Positions 7,649 through 16,621 of a stretch of DNA of 64,000 nt are shown in pieces (positions within the stretch are counted from its first letter, which is position 1; each line of letters begins with the position of its first letter). Position numbers and translations under genes: made by a program. This stretch comes from Candidatus Binatia bacterium (lineage in GTDB: Bacteria; Desulfobacterota; Binatia; UBA1149; JAJCZL01): positions 62,001 through 126,000 of the forward strand of contig JANQEO010000151.1 of the NCBI GenBank assembly GCA_028278325.1, given 5' to 3'. The notes below the pieces were generated by a model. It worked only from the letters and a program-made list of their open reading frames with translations. It was not told the DNA's origin and did no database searches.

Positions 7649-8632
7649 TCAGGCCAAGTAGCCGCGTTTGTCCAGGTAGGCGAGTGTTGCTCTGAGTCCC
7701 TGGGACAAGGGCTTGGGTCTCCAGCCCAACTCGTTTCGCGCCTTGGTGCTTCTGGGCTTGGCTCCCCACAGCAGGCCGTGAAGCTGGCCTTTGGGTATTA
7801 GAGGGGGTCGCTTCGTGAACCTGGCGATGAACTCGCCGGCGGCCGATACGGCCTTTGCGACTCCCACGGGCATGACCGGCGGTATCTTGGACGACCCGGT
7901 CGCTTCCTGCACGGCTTCGGCAAGATCAGAGAGGGTGTAGTAACCCTCGCTCAACAGGAAACGTGAACCCGGCTTGGCTTTGTCGGCCGCCAGTAGGTGG
8001 CCTTCTCCGACATCGTCGGCGTAGACCAGCGGCATTCCGCCGGCGAGTAGAAGCGGGATCTTGCCGCGCACGAGATCGGCGAAGAAGCCGTTCATGCCGG
8101 GCGAAGCAGTAGGGCCCGGCCCGTATACGGCGGCCGGGTGCAAAGTGACGGCGGGCAGTCCGCGTCCCACGGCTTCGGTGACGATGCGGTCGGCTTCTTG
8201 CTTGGAGCGCTGGTAGGGCGTGCCTTTGGGGTCCTCGTCGATAACGCTCTCGTCGAACTCGGCGTCGTTGTCGGCGGCGAATACGTCCTGGGTGCTGGTG
8301 TAGACGAACTTGCTGACACCGCGGGAAAGAGCCGCCTCGACCATGTTGCGCGTTCCCTCGACGTTGACACGTTGAAACCGGCTGGAGTCGGCCAGCCATT
8401 GTTCGGGAATGCCGGCCGAGTGAAAGACCTCGTCACAACCCGTCAGCGCGGCCTCGACCGCCGAAGCTCCAGTGACGTCGCCTGCAACGACCTCGCAGCC
8501 TTCCGGCACCAGAGCGCGTGCTCGTTCCGGATCGCGCGCCATGACGCGCACGTCACGACCCTGCAGGCGCAACGCGTTGGCGATGCTATGTCCGACAAGA
8601 CCGGTCGCCCCCGTGACCAGCGTGGTTGACAT
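7649..8632 (-). CDS. NAD(P)-dependent epimerase/dehydratase, extended SDR
   Basis: 327 aa. N-terminal GATGLVG cofactor motif (residues 8-14), an active-site YxxxK as YQRSKQEAD near residue 141, and a substrate domain ending in LGWRPKPLSQGL, which is typical of NAD-dependent 4-epimerase, dihydroflavonol-reductase or 3-beta-hydroxysteroid-dehydrogenase-like SDRs. It starts one base after the VOC gene ends (TGACATG), so the two are cotranscribed. Substrate unknown. Confidence 0.9.
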   Translation of the reverse strand: MSTTLVTGATGLVGHSIANALRLQGRDVRVMARDPERARALVPEGCEVVAGDVTGASAVEAALTGCDEVFHSAGIPEQWLADSSRFQRVNVEGTRNMVEAALSRGVSKFVYTSTQDVFAADNDAEFDESVIDEDPKGTPYQRSKQEADRIVTEAVGRGLPAVTLHPAAVYGPGPTASPGMNGFFADLVRGKIPLLLAGGMPLVYADDVGEGHLLAADKAKPGSRFLLSEGYYTLSDLAEAVQEATGSSKIPPVMPVGVAKAVSAAGEFIARFTKRPPLIPKGQLHGLLWGAKPRSTKARNELGWRPKPLSQGLRATLAYLDKRGYLA

Positions 8633-8633
8633 G

Positions 8634-9056
8634 TCAGCTCGGTCGCCTGCCGCCAGACCGCTGTTCGGCCAGGCGTGCTTCGAGCGTTTCGTCGACGATC
8701 AGCTCGATGATGTTGCCGTCAGGATCCCGAACGAAGAGTTGGCCGATCTCGGGCGTGGTCTCGAGAACCTCGATGTCCTTGGAGCGAAGGAAGTCCAGGG
8801 ACTTCGTGTAGTCGTCGATCGCGAAGGCGTCGTGACGGTCCAGCGGATTGATGGACTGGGGACGAGGCGCCACGTCGAGACCCTCGGGAACCTCTATAAG
8901 GTGAACCTGCACGCTGCCTCCGTCGTACCAGGCGCCGGCAAAGGGGAAGTTAGGGCGCTCGATCTGCTCGAAGCCGAGAATGTTCTCGTAGAAGTCACGG
9001 GCCCGTGATATCTCCGTGACCGGGAACGAGACGTGGTGGGCACGAACCTTGATCAT
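8634..9056 (-). CDS. VOC family protein (glyoxalase/dioxygenase-like)
   Basis: 140 aa single-module VOC protein. Candidate metal ligands are H8 (RAHHVSF), H52 (VQVHLIEV) or H75 (DRHDAFAI), and E118 (GNIIELIV). Short length and motif order suit a glyoxalase-like lyase or isomerase. First gene of a pair with the extended SDR and divergent from a classical SDR across 136 bases. Distinct in sequence from the VOC protein at 1699. Confidence 0.85.
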   Translation of the reverse strand: MIKVRAHHVSFPVTEISRARDFYENILGFEQIERPNFPFAGAWYDGGSVQVHLIEVPEGLDVAPRPQSINPLDRHDAFAIDDYTKSLDFLRSKDIEVLETTPEIGQLFVRDPDGNIIELIVDETLEARLAEQRSGGRRPS

Positions 9057-9192
9057 GCTTGCTCCTCCGATGTCCGGCGTGAACCGCAGCGAGAAAGCAG
9101 CCGAAAGGCCTCGCTTATCGGCAATACTTAGACATCTATAAGGAAGGATTCAAGCGGCGGCGGCCGAGACAGGGGCGCCGCGGAGACGGAGA

Positions 9193-10005
9193 ATGAGCGA
9201 CACCGCAGTAGACCCGAAGTTCGAGGGAAAGGCCGGGTTCATTACCGGCGGCGGTACGGGAATAGGGCTGGCCTGTGCCCGTGCGATCGTCGACGGCGGA
9301 GGCAAGGTCACGCTTGCCGGCCGCCGAGAAGAGGTGGTGCGTGACGCAGCCGCCGGCTTGGGCGAGCGTGCCGGTTGGGCCGTGTGCGACGTGACCAGTG
9401 ATGAATCGGTGGAAGCCGCCGTCGCAAAGGCCGCCGAGTTCGGTGGCGGCGCCTTGTCTTTGGCCGTCAATGCCGCGGGCGTCGGTGTCGCCGGGAGTTT
9501 GCTGGCGTCGTCGTCGGCCGAGTTTTCCTCGACACTCGATACCAACCTGACGGGTGTGTTCAGGGCTTTGCGTGCCGAGGCCAAGGTAATGAAAGCCTCG
9601 GGAGGCGGCTCCATAGTAAACATCAGTTCCATAGCGGGCGCGCTCACCCACCGTTGGATGAGTGCCTATTGCGCATCCAAGGCCGGGGTCAACATGCTCA
9701 CACGGACGGCGGCCGACGAACTCGGCCAGTACGGTATCCGCGTCAATGCAGTGATGCCCGGCCTGGTCGAGACCGACATGGCCGAGATGCTTACATCCAA
9801 CGACCTGGCCGTGCAGGAGTATCTGCGCCTCATGCCGGTGTCGCGCCTGGGCAAGCCGGTCGACATAGGAGGGGTGGTCGGTTTTCTGCTCAGTGACGAC
9901 GCTTCCTGGGTTACCGGGCAATGTTTGGGCGTGGACGGGGGCCATACCATCCGCAAGGGCCCCGATCTGGTGCCGATGTTGAGCCAGGTTCTGCCGGAGG
10001 AATAG
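9193..10005 (+). CDS. Short-chain dehydrogenase/reductase
   Basis: 270 aa classical SDR. Cofactor motif TGGGTGIG near residues 18-25, NAAGVG near 95, catalytic Ser in IVNISSIAG, and YCASK near residue 157. The C-terminal SWVTGQCLGVDGGHTIRKG is the usual 3-oxoacyl-ACP reductase-like ending. NAD(P)-dependent oxidation of an alcohol or reduction of a ketone. Its stop (TAG) shares a base with the GTG of the hemerythrin-like gene, so the two are translationally coupled. Confidence 0.92.
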   Translation: MSDTAVDPKFEGKAGFITGGGTGIGLACARAIVDGGGKVTLAGRREEVVRDAAAGLGERAGWAVCDVTSDESVEAAVAKAAEFGGGALSLAVNAAGVGVAGSLLASSSAEFSSTLDTNLTGVFRALRAEAKVMKASGGGSIVNISSIAGALTHRWMSAYCASKAGVNMLTRTAADELGQYGIRVNAVMPGLVETDMAEMLTSNDLAVQEYLRLMPVSRLGKPVDIGGVVGFLLSDDASWVTGQCLGVDGGHTIRKGPDLVPMLSQVLPEE

Positions 10006-10505
10006 TGCCGATCAAGCGTGCACCCGAGTTGCAGCCCATCTCGCGAGAACATCATCGCGCGCTTCTGGTTGCTCATCGCATCGTACACGTGCTCGAAGGG
10101 CGCGCCTTCGCGGGTCCTGCCGTCGGATTCCCGGAATTGCTCGATGAGATGAGTGAGTTTCACGAGTCGCACTTCCTGCCTCACGCCCGCGAGGAGGAGA
10201 CGCGCTTGGGCCCGGGTTTGAACGCGCTCGGTCCCGACGGCGCCGCGGAGTTCGACAGACTCAGGTCCGAACATGCCTCCCTCGAGCGCTTGATGGACGG
10301 CGCTTGCGATCAGGACAGGCCCGACGATGAGCGGCGCAACGCGCTGCGTACCTACGGGCAGCTGTTGGAAACTCACGTGCGCTACGAAGAGCGGGAGTTG
10401 TTTCAGATGATCGAGGAGCGGTTCGCACCCGAGCTGCTTGCCGACATAGGCGCGGCCTTGGCCGAGTACGAGGCCGGCCGCGACCCTTCCTGCCGCATGG
10501 CCTGA
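10005..10505 (+). CDS. Hemerythrin-like HHE domain protein
   Basis: 166 aa from a GTG that overlaps the SDR stop (TAGTG). Helical, with His and Glu in the hemerythrin pattern: REHHRALL, HESHFLPHAREEE, HASLERL and HVRYEERELF. These would bind a diiron site for O2, NO or iron sensing or storage. No extra domain. Co-expression with an SDR gives no clear function. Confidence 0.85.
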   Translation: MPIKRAPELQPISREHHRALLVAHRIVHVLEGRAFAGPAVGFPELLDEMSEFHESHFLPHAREEETRLGPGLNALGPDGAAEFDRLRSEHASLERLMDGACDQDRPDDERRNALRTYGQLLETHVRYEERELFQMIEERFAPELLADIGAALAEYEAGRDPSCRMA

Positions 10506-10565
10506 GCCGTCGACGACTGTCGCGGGGCAAGGAGGCAGCGCACGGCCCTTCGGCCCAAGCTTCTT

Positions 10566-10979
10566 CTATGCGGCCTTGGAACCGAGATCGACGATGGTTT
10601 TGAACTCGGCCTCAGTCAGAGGAACCACCGATAGACGGCTCTGTCTCAGCAGGGCAATGTCGGCGAGCTTGCGTTGCGCTTTGATCTCGTCGAGCGCGAC
10701 CGGGCGCTTCAGCGTCTTGAAGGGCTCGAGATCGACCACCACCCAGCGATCGTCGTCGGTGGTCGGGTCCTGGTAGGCTTCCTTGGTGACCTTGGCGATG
10801 CCGACCACCTCTTTGCCGTCGACGCTGTGGTAGAAGAGCACGCGGTCGCCGCGCTTCATCTCCTTCAGATTGTTCCGCGCTTGATAGTTGCGAACTCCAT
10901 CCCAGTAGGTCGAGCCGTCGCGCAGGAAGTCGGGCCAGGAGTATTTCGAAGGCTCCGACTTTGCCAGCCAGTAACGCAT
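10566..10979 (-). CDS. EVE domain protein (Thy28-like)
   Basis: 137 aa, the whole length of a bacterial EVE protein. Landmarks are YWLAKSEPSKYSWPDF, YWDGVRNYQARNNLKEM, GDRVLFYHS and VVGIAKV, matching the PUA-like fold that binds modified bases in RNA or DNA. EVE proteins are linked to recognition of modified nucleotides and sometimes to restriction systems; here it stands alone, divergent from the HD hydrolase gene. Biological target unknown. Confidence 0.92.
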   Translation of the reverse strand: MRYWLAKSEPSKYSWPDFLRDGSTYWDGVRNYQARNNLKEMKRGDRVLFYHSVDGKEVVGIAKVTKEAYQDPTTDDDRWVVVDLEPFKTLKRPVALDEIKAQRKLADIALLRQSRLSVVPLTEAEFKTIVDLGSKAA

Positions 10980-11058
10980 CCGCGTATCTCAACACAAACA
11001 CGACACCGTTCAACACCGGTGACTTCGCATCGAGACGGGAACCCGGTTAGATGGAAGC

Positions 11059-11646
11059 ATGTCCGAGTCGGGTTCTGCTAGGTTGTCACAGCGTTTCGAC
11101 GAGGCCCTTCAATGGGCTTCTCGATTGCATGCCGACCAGGTGCGCAAGGGAACGGACATTCCTTACTTTGCGCATCTCGTGGCCGTCACCGGCCTGGTAC
11201 TGGAAAACGGCGCCGACGAAGACGTTGCCATCGCCGCCCTCCTGCACGACGCTTGTGAAGACCAGGGGGGCATGAAGATTTTGCTGGAGATCGACAAGCG
11301 CTATGGACCGCGTGTCGCCGGCATAGTCGAGGCACTGTCCGATACTTTCGAGGATCCCAAGCCACCCTGGCGCGAGCGCAAGGAATCCTACGTCGCCTCC
11401 ATTGCCGGGGAGAGTGAGGATGCTCTTCTCGTCGCCGCCGCCGACAAGCTCCACAACGTGCGCACCATTATCTACGACTACCGGGCTGTCGGCGAAGAGC
11501 TCTGGGAGCGGTTCTCATGTTCGCGCGATGATGTTCTCTGGTACTACCGGGCAATGGTGACCGAGATGCGCAAGGTCTGGGAGCATTCTTTGCTGGAAGA
11601 GTTGGACCGCCGCGTTTCGGAGCTCGAGGCGCTGGTCAGGTCCTGA
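11059..11646 (+). CDS. HD-domain small alarmone hydrolase (MESH1/SpoT-HD-like)
   Basis: 195 aa. It matches the hydrolase half of SpoT: RKGTDIPYFAHLVAV with H39, HD pair H63-D64 (ALLHDACEDQGG), and D129 in AADKLHNVR. The length equals stand-alone (p)ppGpp hydrolases (MESH1, SAH) and no synthetase, TGS or ACT domain follows. Likely Mn-dependent removal of the 3'-pyrophosphate from ppGpp. Other nucleotide phosphohydrolases share this fold, so the substrate is an inference. Confidence 0.85.
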   Translation: MSESGSARLSQRFDEALQWASRLHADQVRKGTDIPYFAHLVAVTGLVLENGADEDVAIAALLHDACEDQGGMKILLEIDKRYGPRVAGIVEALSDTFEDPKPPWRERKESYVASIAGESEDALLVAAADKLHNVRTIIYDYRAVGEELWERFSCSRDDVLWYYRAMVTEMRKVWEHSLLEELDRRVSELEALVRS

Positions 11647-11749
11647 AGCCAGGACGTGCCCCCAGATCGGGGTTGCTCCGACGGCGACAGGTAGGGTGGC
11701 ACTCGCTAGAGAGACCCTGACCATCAGCCCCCAGTGGGGTGGTTTGGCA

Positions 11750-11779
11750 TTGACCGTGCTCCCCTCGGCTTGGTATAGG
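11750..11779 (+). promoter_or_regulatory. Candidate promoter of the DUF4215 gene
   Basis: -35 TTGACC (11750-11755), 18-base spacer, -10 TATAGG (11774-11779). It lies in the 280-base gap before the secreted protein; I see nothing else in this gap. Confidence 0.4.
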
Positions 11780-11926
11780 CTTATAGGTTCTTAAAATTCA
11801 CTTGGGACTCTCGCCCGCCTTGCCGCCACATCAACAGCGGTCGTCCCTGGACGCTTGATCTGTCGCCGCCAAGCTGGGTGATCGTAGAATCTAACCAGGT
11901 TCGTGATGAACCGGGGGGAACGATCT

Positions 11927-13843
11927 ATGGACTTTCGACGGGTAGTCCGCACAGCCAGCGCCGCATGTATATCGGTCCTGCTTGGGCTGTCGCAGGCCGA
12001 AGCGGTCATCATCGATTTCAACGCTTTGCCGGCTGGGCACATCCTGACATCCGCCGACTTCTTGCCCGGCATGACGTTGAGCGTTTCTCACAACGCTTCC
12101 CCGCCGGATGCCGCGATCATCTTCGACTCCGATTGCTCACCGGGAACCTGCTCCGGCGGCGACGACGACCTGAGAACACCGGGCGTCGGTCCCGGCAACA
12201 CCGTTCCTCAGTACATGATCATGATTCTCGCCGAGGACGTGGTCGACACCACCCCCGCCGATGGTTTGGTCGATGATCCCGACGACTCTGCTGCTGGGGG
12301 AACGCTTACGCTTAGCTTTCCCGATACCTGCTACAAACTCATACGTGTCCGCGCCGTAATCGACTTCCAACCTCCTGAAGTCAGCCAGATCGAGATCGAT
12401 AAGCTCGGTGGTGGAACCGATGTCGTTCCTTTTCCTCTGTTGGGAGACAACTCCGCGGCCAGCATCAACATCCCGAACCCGCCGGCGGCAAGCGAGATTC
12501 GCTACGTCTGGGGCGGCAGCGGTGGTCTGGACGATCTCGAGTTCACGGCTTGCTGCGGCGATGGGATCCAAGATTTCGGCGAAGAATGCGACGACGGCAA
12601 CACCACCAACGGCGACGGCTGTCAGGGCAATTGCCAGAATCCCGAGTGCGGTGACGGGATCCTGGATGCCGGTGAAGAGTGTGATGACGGTAACACCACC
12701 GACGGCGACGGTTGCCAGGGCAATTGCCAGAATCCCGAGTGCGGTGACGGGATCCTGGATGCCGGTGAAGAGTGCGATGACGGTAACACCACTGACGGCG
12801 ACGGCTGTCAGGGCAATTGCCAGAATCCCGAGTGCGGTGACGGGATCCTGGATGCCGGTGAAGAGTGCGATGATGGTAACACCACCGACGGCGACGGTTG
12901 CCAGGCAACCTGTGTTCTGCCCGTGTGTGGCGACGGCATCGTCGATCCGGGTGAGCAGTGTGACGATGGCAACACGACGGACGGTGATGGTTGTCAGGGT
13001 GATTGTCAGAATCCGGCCTGCGGTGACGGCATTCTCGACGCAGGTGAAGAGTGCGACGACGGCAACACGACCGCGGGTGATGGTTGCGACGCCGCTTGCA
13101 TGCTTGAAATGTTCTGTGGTGACGGGGTAATCGATCCGCCCGAGGAGTGTGAACCCCCTAGCGGGTCGACCGAAGTCTGTGACGACCGCATCGATAACGA
13201 CGATGATGGTCTCATTGACTGCGCCGATGTGGACGACTGCCCGGCCTTCTGCTTCCATGACGGTGCACTCGATTTCGGTGCCCCATGCCTGACCCACAAG
13301 GACTGTCGGGACCAGTTCGATCGGAACGCGAGATGCTTGGGCGATACGGTCTGCGGAGACGATTGCCTATTGCAGGCTGCGTGCACGGGCATCGAGAACG
13401 ATCCTGCCAAGATCCGTTTCGGCAGAACTTTGGAGCATCCGGACCTGTTCAAGCTCCACGGTCGTCATGCGATACAGGGCAGCATCGATCCTGCCGCTGA
13501 AGGCTTCGTCGTTTCCCTGGCAAACGAGTTCGGCACCATCTACGAGGGGGTGTTGTTGCCCGGGGACCTGATCAAGAAAGCTGGCAAGGACCAGTGGAAG
13601 TTCAAGGACAGGACGGCAAAGAAGACCGGCGGCATCAGAAACGGGCTCAAGACCGTCAAGCTGCGCGTTGGAACCAGGGACGGGTTGCCGAACCTGGTCT
13701 TCATTGTGAGAGCCTATGGCGACTTTTCCGCCGCCACGGTTCCCCTCATGACGACGCACGTCACGACCGGGACCGAGGGCGGCTTCCTCCACACGGAGTG
13801 GCAGGCCGTCCCGAGGGGTTGGAAGCTGACGCGCTTCGACTGA
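11927..13843 (+). CDS. Secreted DUF4215 cysteine-rich repeat protein
   Basis: 638 aa from the ATG at 11927, which has GGGGGGAA upstream. Signal peptide at residues 1-26 ([12 protein letters not shown]). Residues 27-205 form a beta-rich domain. From about residue 210 to 388 six consecutive repeats of about 31 residues follow the pattern CGDGxxDxGExCDDGNTTxGDGC, the DUF4215 or Myxococcus cysteine-rich repeat; a degenerate seventh continues to about 441. Each repeat has four cysteines and many acidic residues, so disulphides and Ca binding are plausible. The C-terminal 200 residues are basic and unassigned. Probably surface or extracellular; role unknown. Confidence 0.85.
   Translation: MDFRRVVRTASAACISVLLGLSQAEAVIIDFNALPAGHILTSADFLPGMTLSVSHNASPPDAAIIFDSDCSPGTCSGGDDDLRTPGVGPGNTVPQYMIMILAEDVVDTTPADGLVDDPDDSAAGGTLTLSFPDTCYKLIRVRAVIDFQPPEVSQIEIDKLGGGTDVVPFPLLGDNSAASINIPNPPAASEIRYVWGGSGGLDDLEFTACCGDGIQDFGEECDDGNTTNGDGCQGNCQNPECGDGILDAGEECDDGNTTDGDGCQGNCQNPECGDGILDAGEECDDGNTTDGDGCQGNCQNPECGDGILDAGEECDDGNTTDGDGCQATCVLPVCGDGIVDPGEQCDDGNTTDGDGCQGDCQNPACGDGILDAGEECDDGNTTAGDGCDAACMLEMFCGDGVIDPPEECEPPSGSTEVCDDRIDNDDDGLIDCADVDDCPAFCFHDGALDFGAPCLTHKDCRDQFDRNARCLGDTVCGDDCLLQAACTGIENDPAKIRFGRTLEHPDLFKLHGRHAIQGSIDPAAEGFVVSLANEFGTIYEGVLLPGDLIKKAGKDQWKFKDRTAKKTGGIRNGLKTVKLRVGTRDGLPNLVFIVRAYGDFSAATVPLMTTHVTTGTEGGFLHTEWQAVPRGWKLTRFD
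12553..13111 (+). repeat. Tandem 93-bp repeats encoding DUF4215 units
   Basis: Unit length is 93 bp. Anchor sequences containing GAGTGCGGTGACGGGAT end at 12660, 12753 and 12846, exactly 93 apart; these copies are almost identical in DNA, including third codon positions, while the first, fifth and sixth units are more diverged. This points to recent duplication or gene conversion. Confidence 0.9.
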
Positions 13844-14000
13844 TCGTACTTCCTTTGCCACTGCCTCGGCCCACCCTCGCAGGTAGGCCGGGCGGCGGTC
13901 CCTTGCTGGCCCTCGTGAGCAGACTCCGAGTACGCGCAGCTATATCCAGTCTTTTCAGCTATTTGCGGCGCTAGGCTGCGGGCGAACAGCGAAAACATTC

Positions 14001-14030
14001 TTGACTGCTCGTTCCAGAATCGTCTATAAG
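14001..14030 (+). promoter_or_regulatory. Candidate promoter of the TetR-HTH pair
   Basis: -35 TTGACT (14001-14006), 18-base spacer and -10 TATAAG (14025-14030), 12 bases before the TetR ATG. The leader would therefore be only a few bases long. Confidence 0.45.
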
Positions 14031-14041
14031 CGACCAAGCCG

Positions 14042-14623
14042 ATGGCTCGCTCAAAGGAATTCTGCCCGATCAAGGCTCTGCAGGCCGCCATGTCGTGTTT
14101 TCGAGAGCACGGCTATGGAGCCGCTTCGATGGACACGCTCACCGAGCGCATGGGCATCGGCCGGGGCAGCATGTATGCCACCTACGGCGACAAGCACTCC
14201 CTGTTCATCCAGTCTTTGTCGGCTTACGGCGACGAGGTCGTAGCCTACTTTTCCCACAGGCTCGACCACGCCGAGCGTCCCCTCGATGAGATCCGGACCG
14301 TATTCCGGGACGTGGCCGAGAAGGCCATGAGCTCCGAAGGTCGCAGAGGGTGTTTGATCACGAATTCGGCCGCCGAACTCGGCGGTGGTGATCCGGAGGC
14401 GAGTGCGGTCATCAATCGCACCTTCGATGGTCTCGAAGATGCATACTTCAGAGCTCTGACCCGTGCTCAAGCCGACGGAGACCTCGACGCGGCCAAGCGG
14501 CCGCGAGCTTTGGCAAGATTTCTGGTGGCCACCATGCAGGGCCTGCGCCTGCTCGGAAAAGCGAAGAACGAGCCGGCGGTGTTGGACGACATAGTCGATT
14601 CAGCGTTGCAATGTCTGCGCTGA
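14042..14623 (+). CDS. TetR/AcrR family transcriptional regulator
   Basis: 193 aa. HTH within the first 60 residues (ALQAAMSCFREHGYGAASMD, then GIGRGSMYATYGDKHSLF). The region GCLITNSAAELGGGDPEASA near residue 103 is typical of the TetR subfamily with the GC(L/F)-N-AAE motif. Followed 17 bases later by a small duplicated-HTH protein, likely one transcript. A sigma-70-like promoter ends very close to the start. Targets unknown. Confidence 0.9.
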   Translation: MARSKEFCPIKALQAAMSCFREHGYGAASMDTLTERMGIGRGSMYATYGDKHSLFIQSLSAYGDEVVAYFSHRLDHAERPLDEIRTVFRDVAEKAMSSEGRRGCLITNSAAELGGGDPEASAVINRTFDGLEDAYFRALTRAQADGDLDAAKRPRALARFLVATMQGLRLLGKAKNEPAVLDDIVDSALQCLR

Positions 14624-14640
14624 CGAAGGAGATCGGAACG

Positions 14641-15135
14641 ATGACGTTTGATTGGGAACAATTGACCCCCGCTTCCTCTGGTGACAACGACCAAGGTGCG
14701 CAGCCCCGAGAGGCTGAGACCGGCTCAGGTGCGACCGCGCCCCTGGACGCCGAAAGCAAGCGCATCTTCCTCGAGCACCTTGGCCGCTACGGAAACGTTT
14801 CGTGGGCGGCAGAGCGAATCCGTCGATCGCGCGCCTGCCTTTACGAACACCGCCAGAAGGATGCTCTTTTCGCGGCCGCCTGGAAGAGAGCCAGTGAAAG
14901 GATTCCCAACGGCCACAGCCGTCTTTCGGCTTCGATGCGCTGCAAATTCCTGACCTCGCTGGCCAATCACGGTAATGTGAGCCGTGCTGCGTTGCGTGCC
15001 GGTAAGTCGCGGGCGAGTTTCTATAATCACCGCCGCAAGAACCCGGCCTTTGCCGCAGCGTGGGATGACGCCCAGGCCAAGGCCTTCGATGCCAAGCGCT
15101 GCGACGCCGAAGCCAGTTGCGGTTCCTGCGCCTGA
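14641..15135 (+). CDS. Small protein with two tandem HTH-like repeats
   Basis: 164 aa from the ATG at 14641, chosen because AAGGAGAT lies 8 bases before it. Two 42-residue repeats are obvious, at about residues 41-82 and 100-141. They share F-L-x2-L, GNVS, AA-x-R, SRA-x2-Y-x-H-R-x-K and FAAAW. Each looks like a helix-turn-helix with a C-terminal extension, as in phage terminase small subunits and related DNA-binding proteins. No phage genes are nearby. It may bind DNA as an accessory factor to the upstream TetR; the family is not one I can name with certainty. Confidence 0.65.
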   Translation: MTFDWEQLTPASSGDNDQGAQPREAETGSGATAPLDAESKRIFLEHLGRYGNVSWAAERIRRSRACLYEHRQKDALFAAAWKRASERIPNGHSRLSASMRCKFLTSLANHGNVSRAALRAGKSRASFYNHRRKNPAFAAAWDDAQAKAFDAKRCDAEASCGSCA

Positions 15136-15166
15136 GCGCGCCGATCTATCCAGGGAGGGGTAAAGG

Positions 15167-15901
15167 ATGAGCACAGTGAAACTGTTCGGTTCGCGCTTGT
15201 CTCCGTTCGTCGAGAAGTCGTACCGAGCGCTGCAATACAAGGGGGTGGATTGCGAGATGGTTCCGTTCCGTTCCCCGGGCGACTTCAAGAGTTGGAATCC
15301 TCAGACCGGCAAGATGCCGGTCCTGGAGATCGATGGCGTGCGTATCTACGACTCGACCTTGATCGTCAGGGAGCTGAACAAGCGCTTCCCCGATCCGCCA
15401 CTGGTTTCGAGCAACACCAGGATGGCGGCTCGACAGACCTTTCTCGAAGACTGGTCGGATGAATCACTCTACTGGTATGCGATGGGCCTACGCTGGCAGG
15501 AGATCAACACTCCCGACACGGTCGAGCAGCTGCTCGACGACATCCAGGCGCCTACACTGCTGAGGCCCGTGCTCGGTGTCTTCCTGCGGCGACAGATCTC
15601 CGCCCAGGCCCGCGCTCAGGGGCTGGCCAGACTTCCGCTGGAAGTCGTCGTTGACGAATTGGGGCGACGCTTCGACGAGTTGCTCGTGTGGTTGGGCGAC
15701 GGCCCCTTCTTCTTCGCCGACGACTTGAGCGTCGCCGACCTTGCGATCTTCGGTCAGCTCAGAACGTTGAAGAGCGGACCGACCCCGCAAGCCGAGGACC
15801 TGCTGGCAGAGAGGCCGGCCCTGCTGGAGTTCTACCGTCGCGTCGATCAGGCCACCTCGCCGGCGGAAAGCACCGGCCAGGCCCAGTCCGACGCCGCCTA
15901 G
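15167..15901 (+). CDS. Glutathione S-transferase family protein
   Basis: 244 aa. N-terminal thioredoxin-fold domain (KLFGSRLSPFVEKSYRALQY; cis-Pro in GKMPVLEIDG; DSTLIVREL) and a C-terminal helical domain with DDLSVADLAIFGQL, the usual N-capping region. Conjugates or reduces electrophiles with glutathione. Good ribosome site (GGAGGGG) before the ATG. It follows the HTH protein by 31 bases and may share its transcript. Substrate class unknown. Confidence 0.88.
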   Translation: MSTVKLFGSRLSPFVEKSYRALQYKGVDCEMVPFRSPGDFKSWNPQTGKMPVLEIDGVRIYDSTLIVRELNKRFPDPPLVSSNTRMAARQTFLEDWSDESLYWYAMGLRWQEINTPDTVEQLLDDIQAPTLLRPVLGVFLRRQISAQARAQGLARLPLEVVVDELGRRFDELLVWLGDGPFFFADDLSVADLAIFGQLRTLKSGPTPQAEDLLAERPALLEFYRRVDQATSPAESTGQAQSDAA

Positions 15902-15953
15902 CGGCGTAATTCCTCAGTAATTACAAAGACTTGATACCCGCCAGGATTTTCCC

Positions 15954-15982
15954 TTGACATATAAGACGACCGGTCATATTAT
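15954..15982 (+). promoter_or_regulatory. Near-consensus promoter of the TetR-trxA operon
   Basis: -35 TTGACA (15954-15959), exactly 17 bases, -10 TATTAT (15977-15982). Expected start near 15989, one base before the ATG at 15990, so the mRNA may be leaderless. A frame beginning at the TTG of the -35 is therefore not the real start. Confidence 0.75.
15961..15982. promoter_or_regulatory. Operator within the TetR-trxA promoter
   Basis: 22-bp inverted repeat centred on GACCGGTC (15968-15975), with ATAA and TTAT ends and two mismatched pairs of eleven. It covers the spacer and -10. GACC/GGTC half-sites recall NemR-type TetR operators. Confidence 0.7.
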
Positions 15983-15989
15983 TCCTGGC

Positions 15990-16607
15990 ATGGAAACGAT
16001 GGCCAAGACGCCCAGAGGTGAAGAGAAGCGCCGCCTTCTTCTGGCCCGCGGTGCCGTGATGCTCATGGAAAAGGGTTATCACGGCACGGGAATTCAGGAG
16101 GTCGTCGACAGCGTGAAGGTGCCCAAGGGCTCCTTCTACAACTACTTCGACAGCAAGGAGCATTTCGCGCGCGAGGTCATCCGCTTCAGTGCCGCCCTTA
16201 CGATGGACGAACTCGATGCGCAGTTGGCCCGGGACGATGTGGAGGCCCTGCAACTGATCGCCGAGTGTTTCGAGCGCCAGGGCTGTCACTGCGAGGAGAG
16301 CGAGTTTCGCGAAGGCTGTATCTTCGGCAACCTCGCCGCCGAGGTTGCCGAAAGCAGCGAGGTGTGTCGCCACGCGGCCGCCGAAGCGATGGAGGCCATG
16401 GGCCGCAAGTACCGCGACGTCCTCGCGCGCGGTCAGCGTGAGGGCACGGTGCGCTCGGATGTATCAGCCGGTGAGCTCGCCGAACTGTTGGTAAATGCTT
16501 GGGAAGGAGCGGTCTTGAGAATGAAAGTGGTCAAGTCCAAGCGGCCGCTCGAACAAGTTGTCGGCCTGCTGATGGGAAAGTTCTTCAGGCCGGCGGATGA
16601 GAGATAA
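15990..16607 (+). CDS. TetR family regulator, NemR/AcuR-like, possible thiol sensor
   Basis: 205 aa from the ATG at 15990 (an ATG at 15999 is also possible). HTH with [18 protein letters not shown], the form typical of the NemR/AcuR branch, and the sensor-domain block [14 protein letters not shown]. Several cysteines lie close together (CFERQGCHC and EGC), which in NemR-type proteins can sense electrophiles or hypochlorite. A palindromic operator sits in its own promoter, so it is autoregulated. Followed 14 bases later by thioredoxin, supporting a redox role (inference). Confidence 0.88.
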   Translation: METMAKTPRGEEKRRLLLARGAVMLMEKGYHGTGIQEVVDSVKVPKGSFYNYFDSKEHFAREVIRFSAALTMDELDAQLARDDVEALQLIAECFERQGCHCEESEFREGCIFGNLAAEVAESSEVCRHAAAEAMEAMGRKYRDVLARGQREGTVRSDVSAGELAELLVNAWEGAVLRMKVVKSKRPLEQVVGLLMGKFFRPADER

Positions 16608-16621
16608 GGAGAAACAAGACA

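Noticed and set aside
12553..13111. CRISPR array
   Set aside because: The 93-bp repeats are coding, in frame and have no unique spacers.
12137..13297. 386-aa reverse frame opposite the DUF4215 gene
   Set aside because: Translation is a shadow of the repeat array with repeated [10 protein letters not shown]; no start signal.
15954..15989. TTG start of the TetR gene at 15954
   Set aside because: This TTG is the -35 hexamer of the promoter; the extra 12 residues are not TetR-like.
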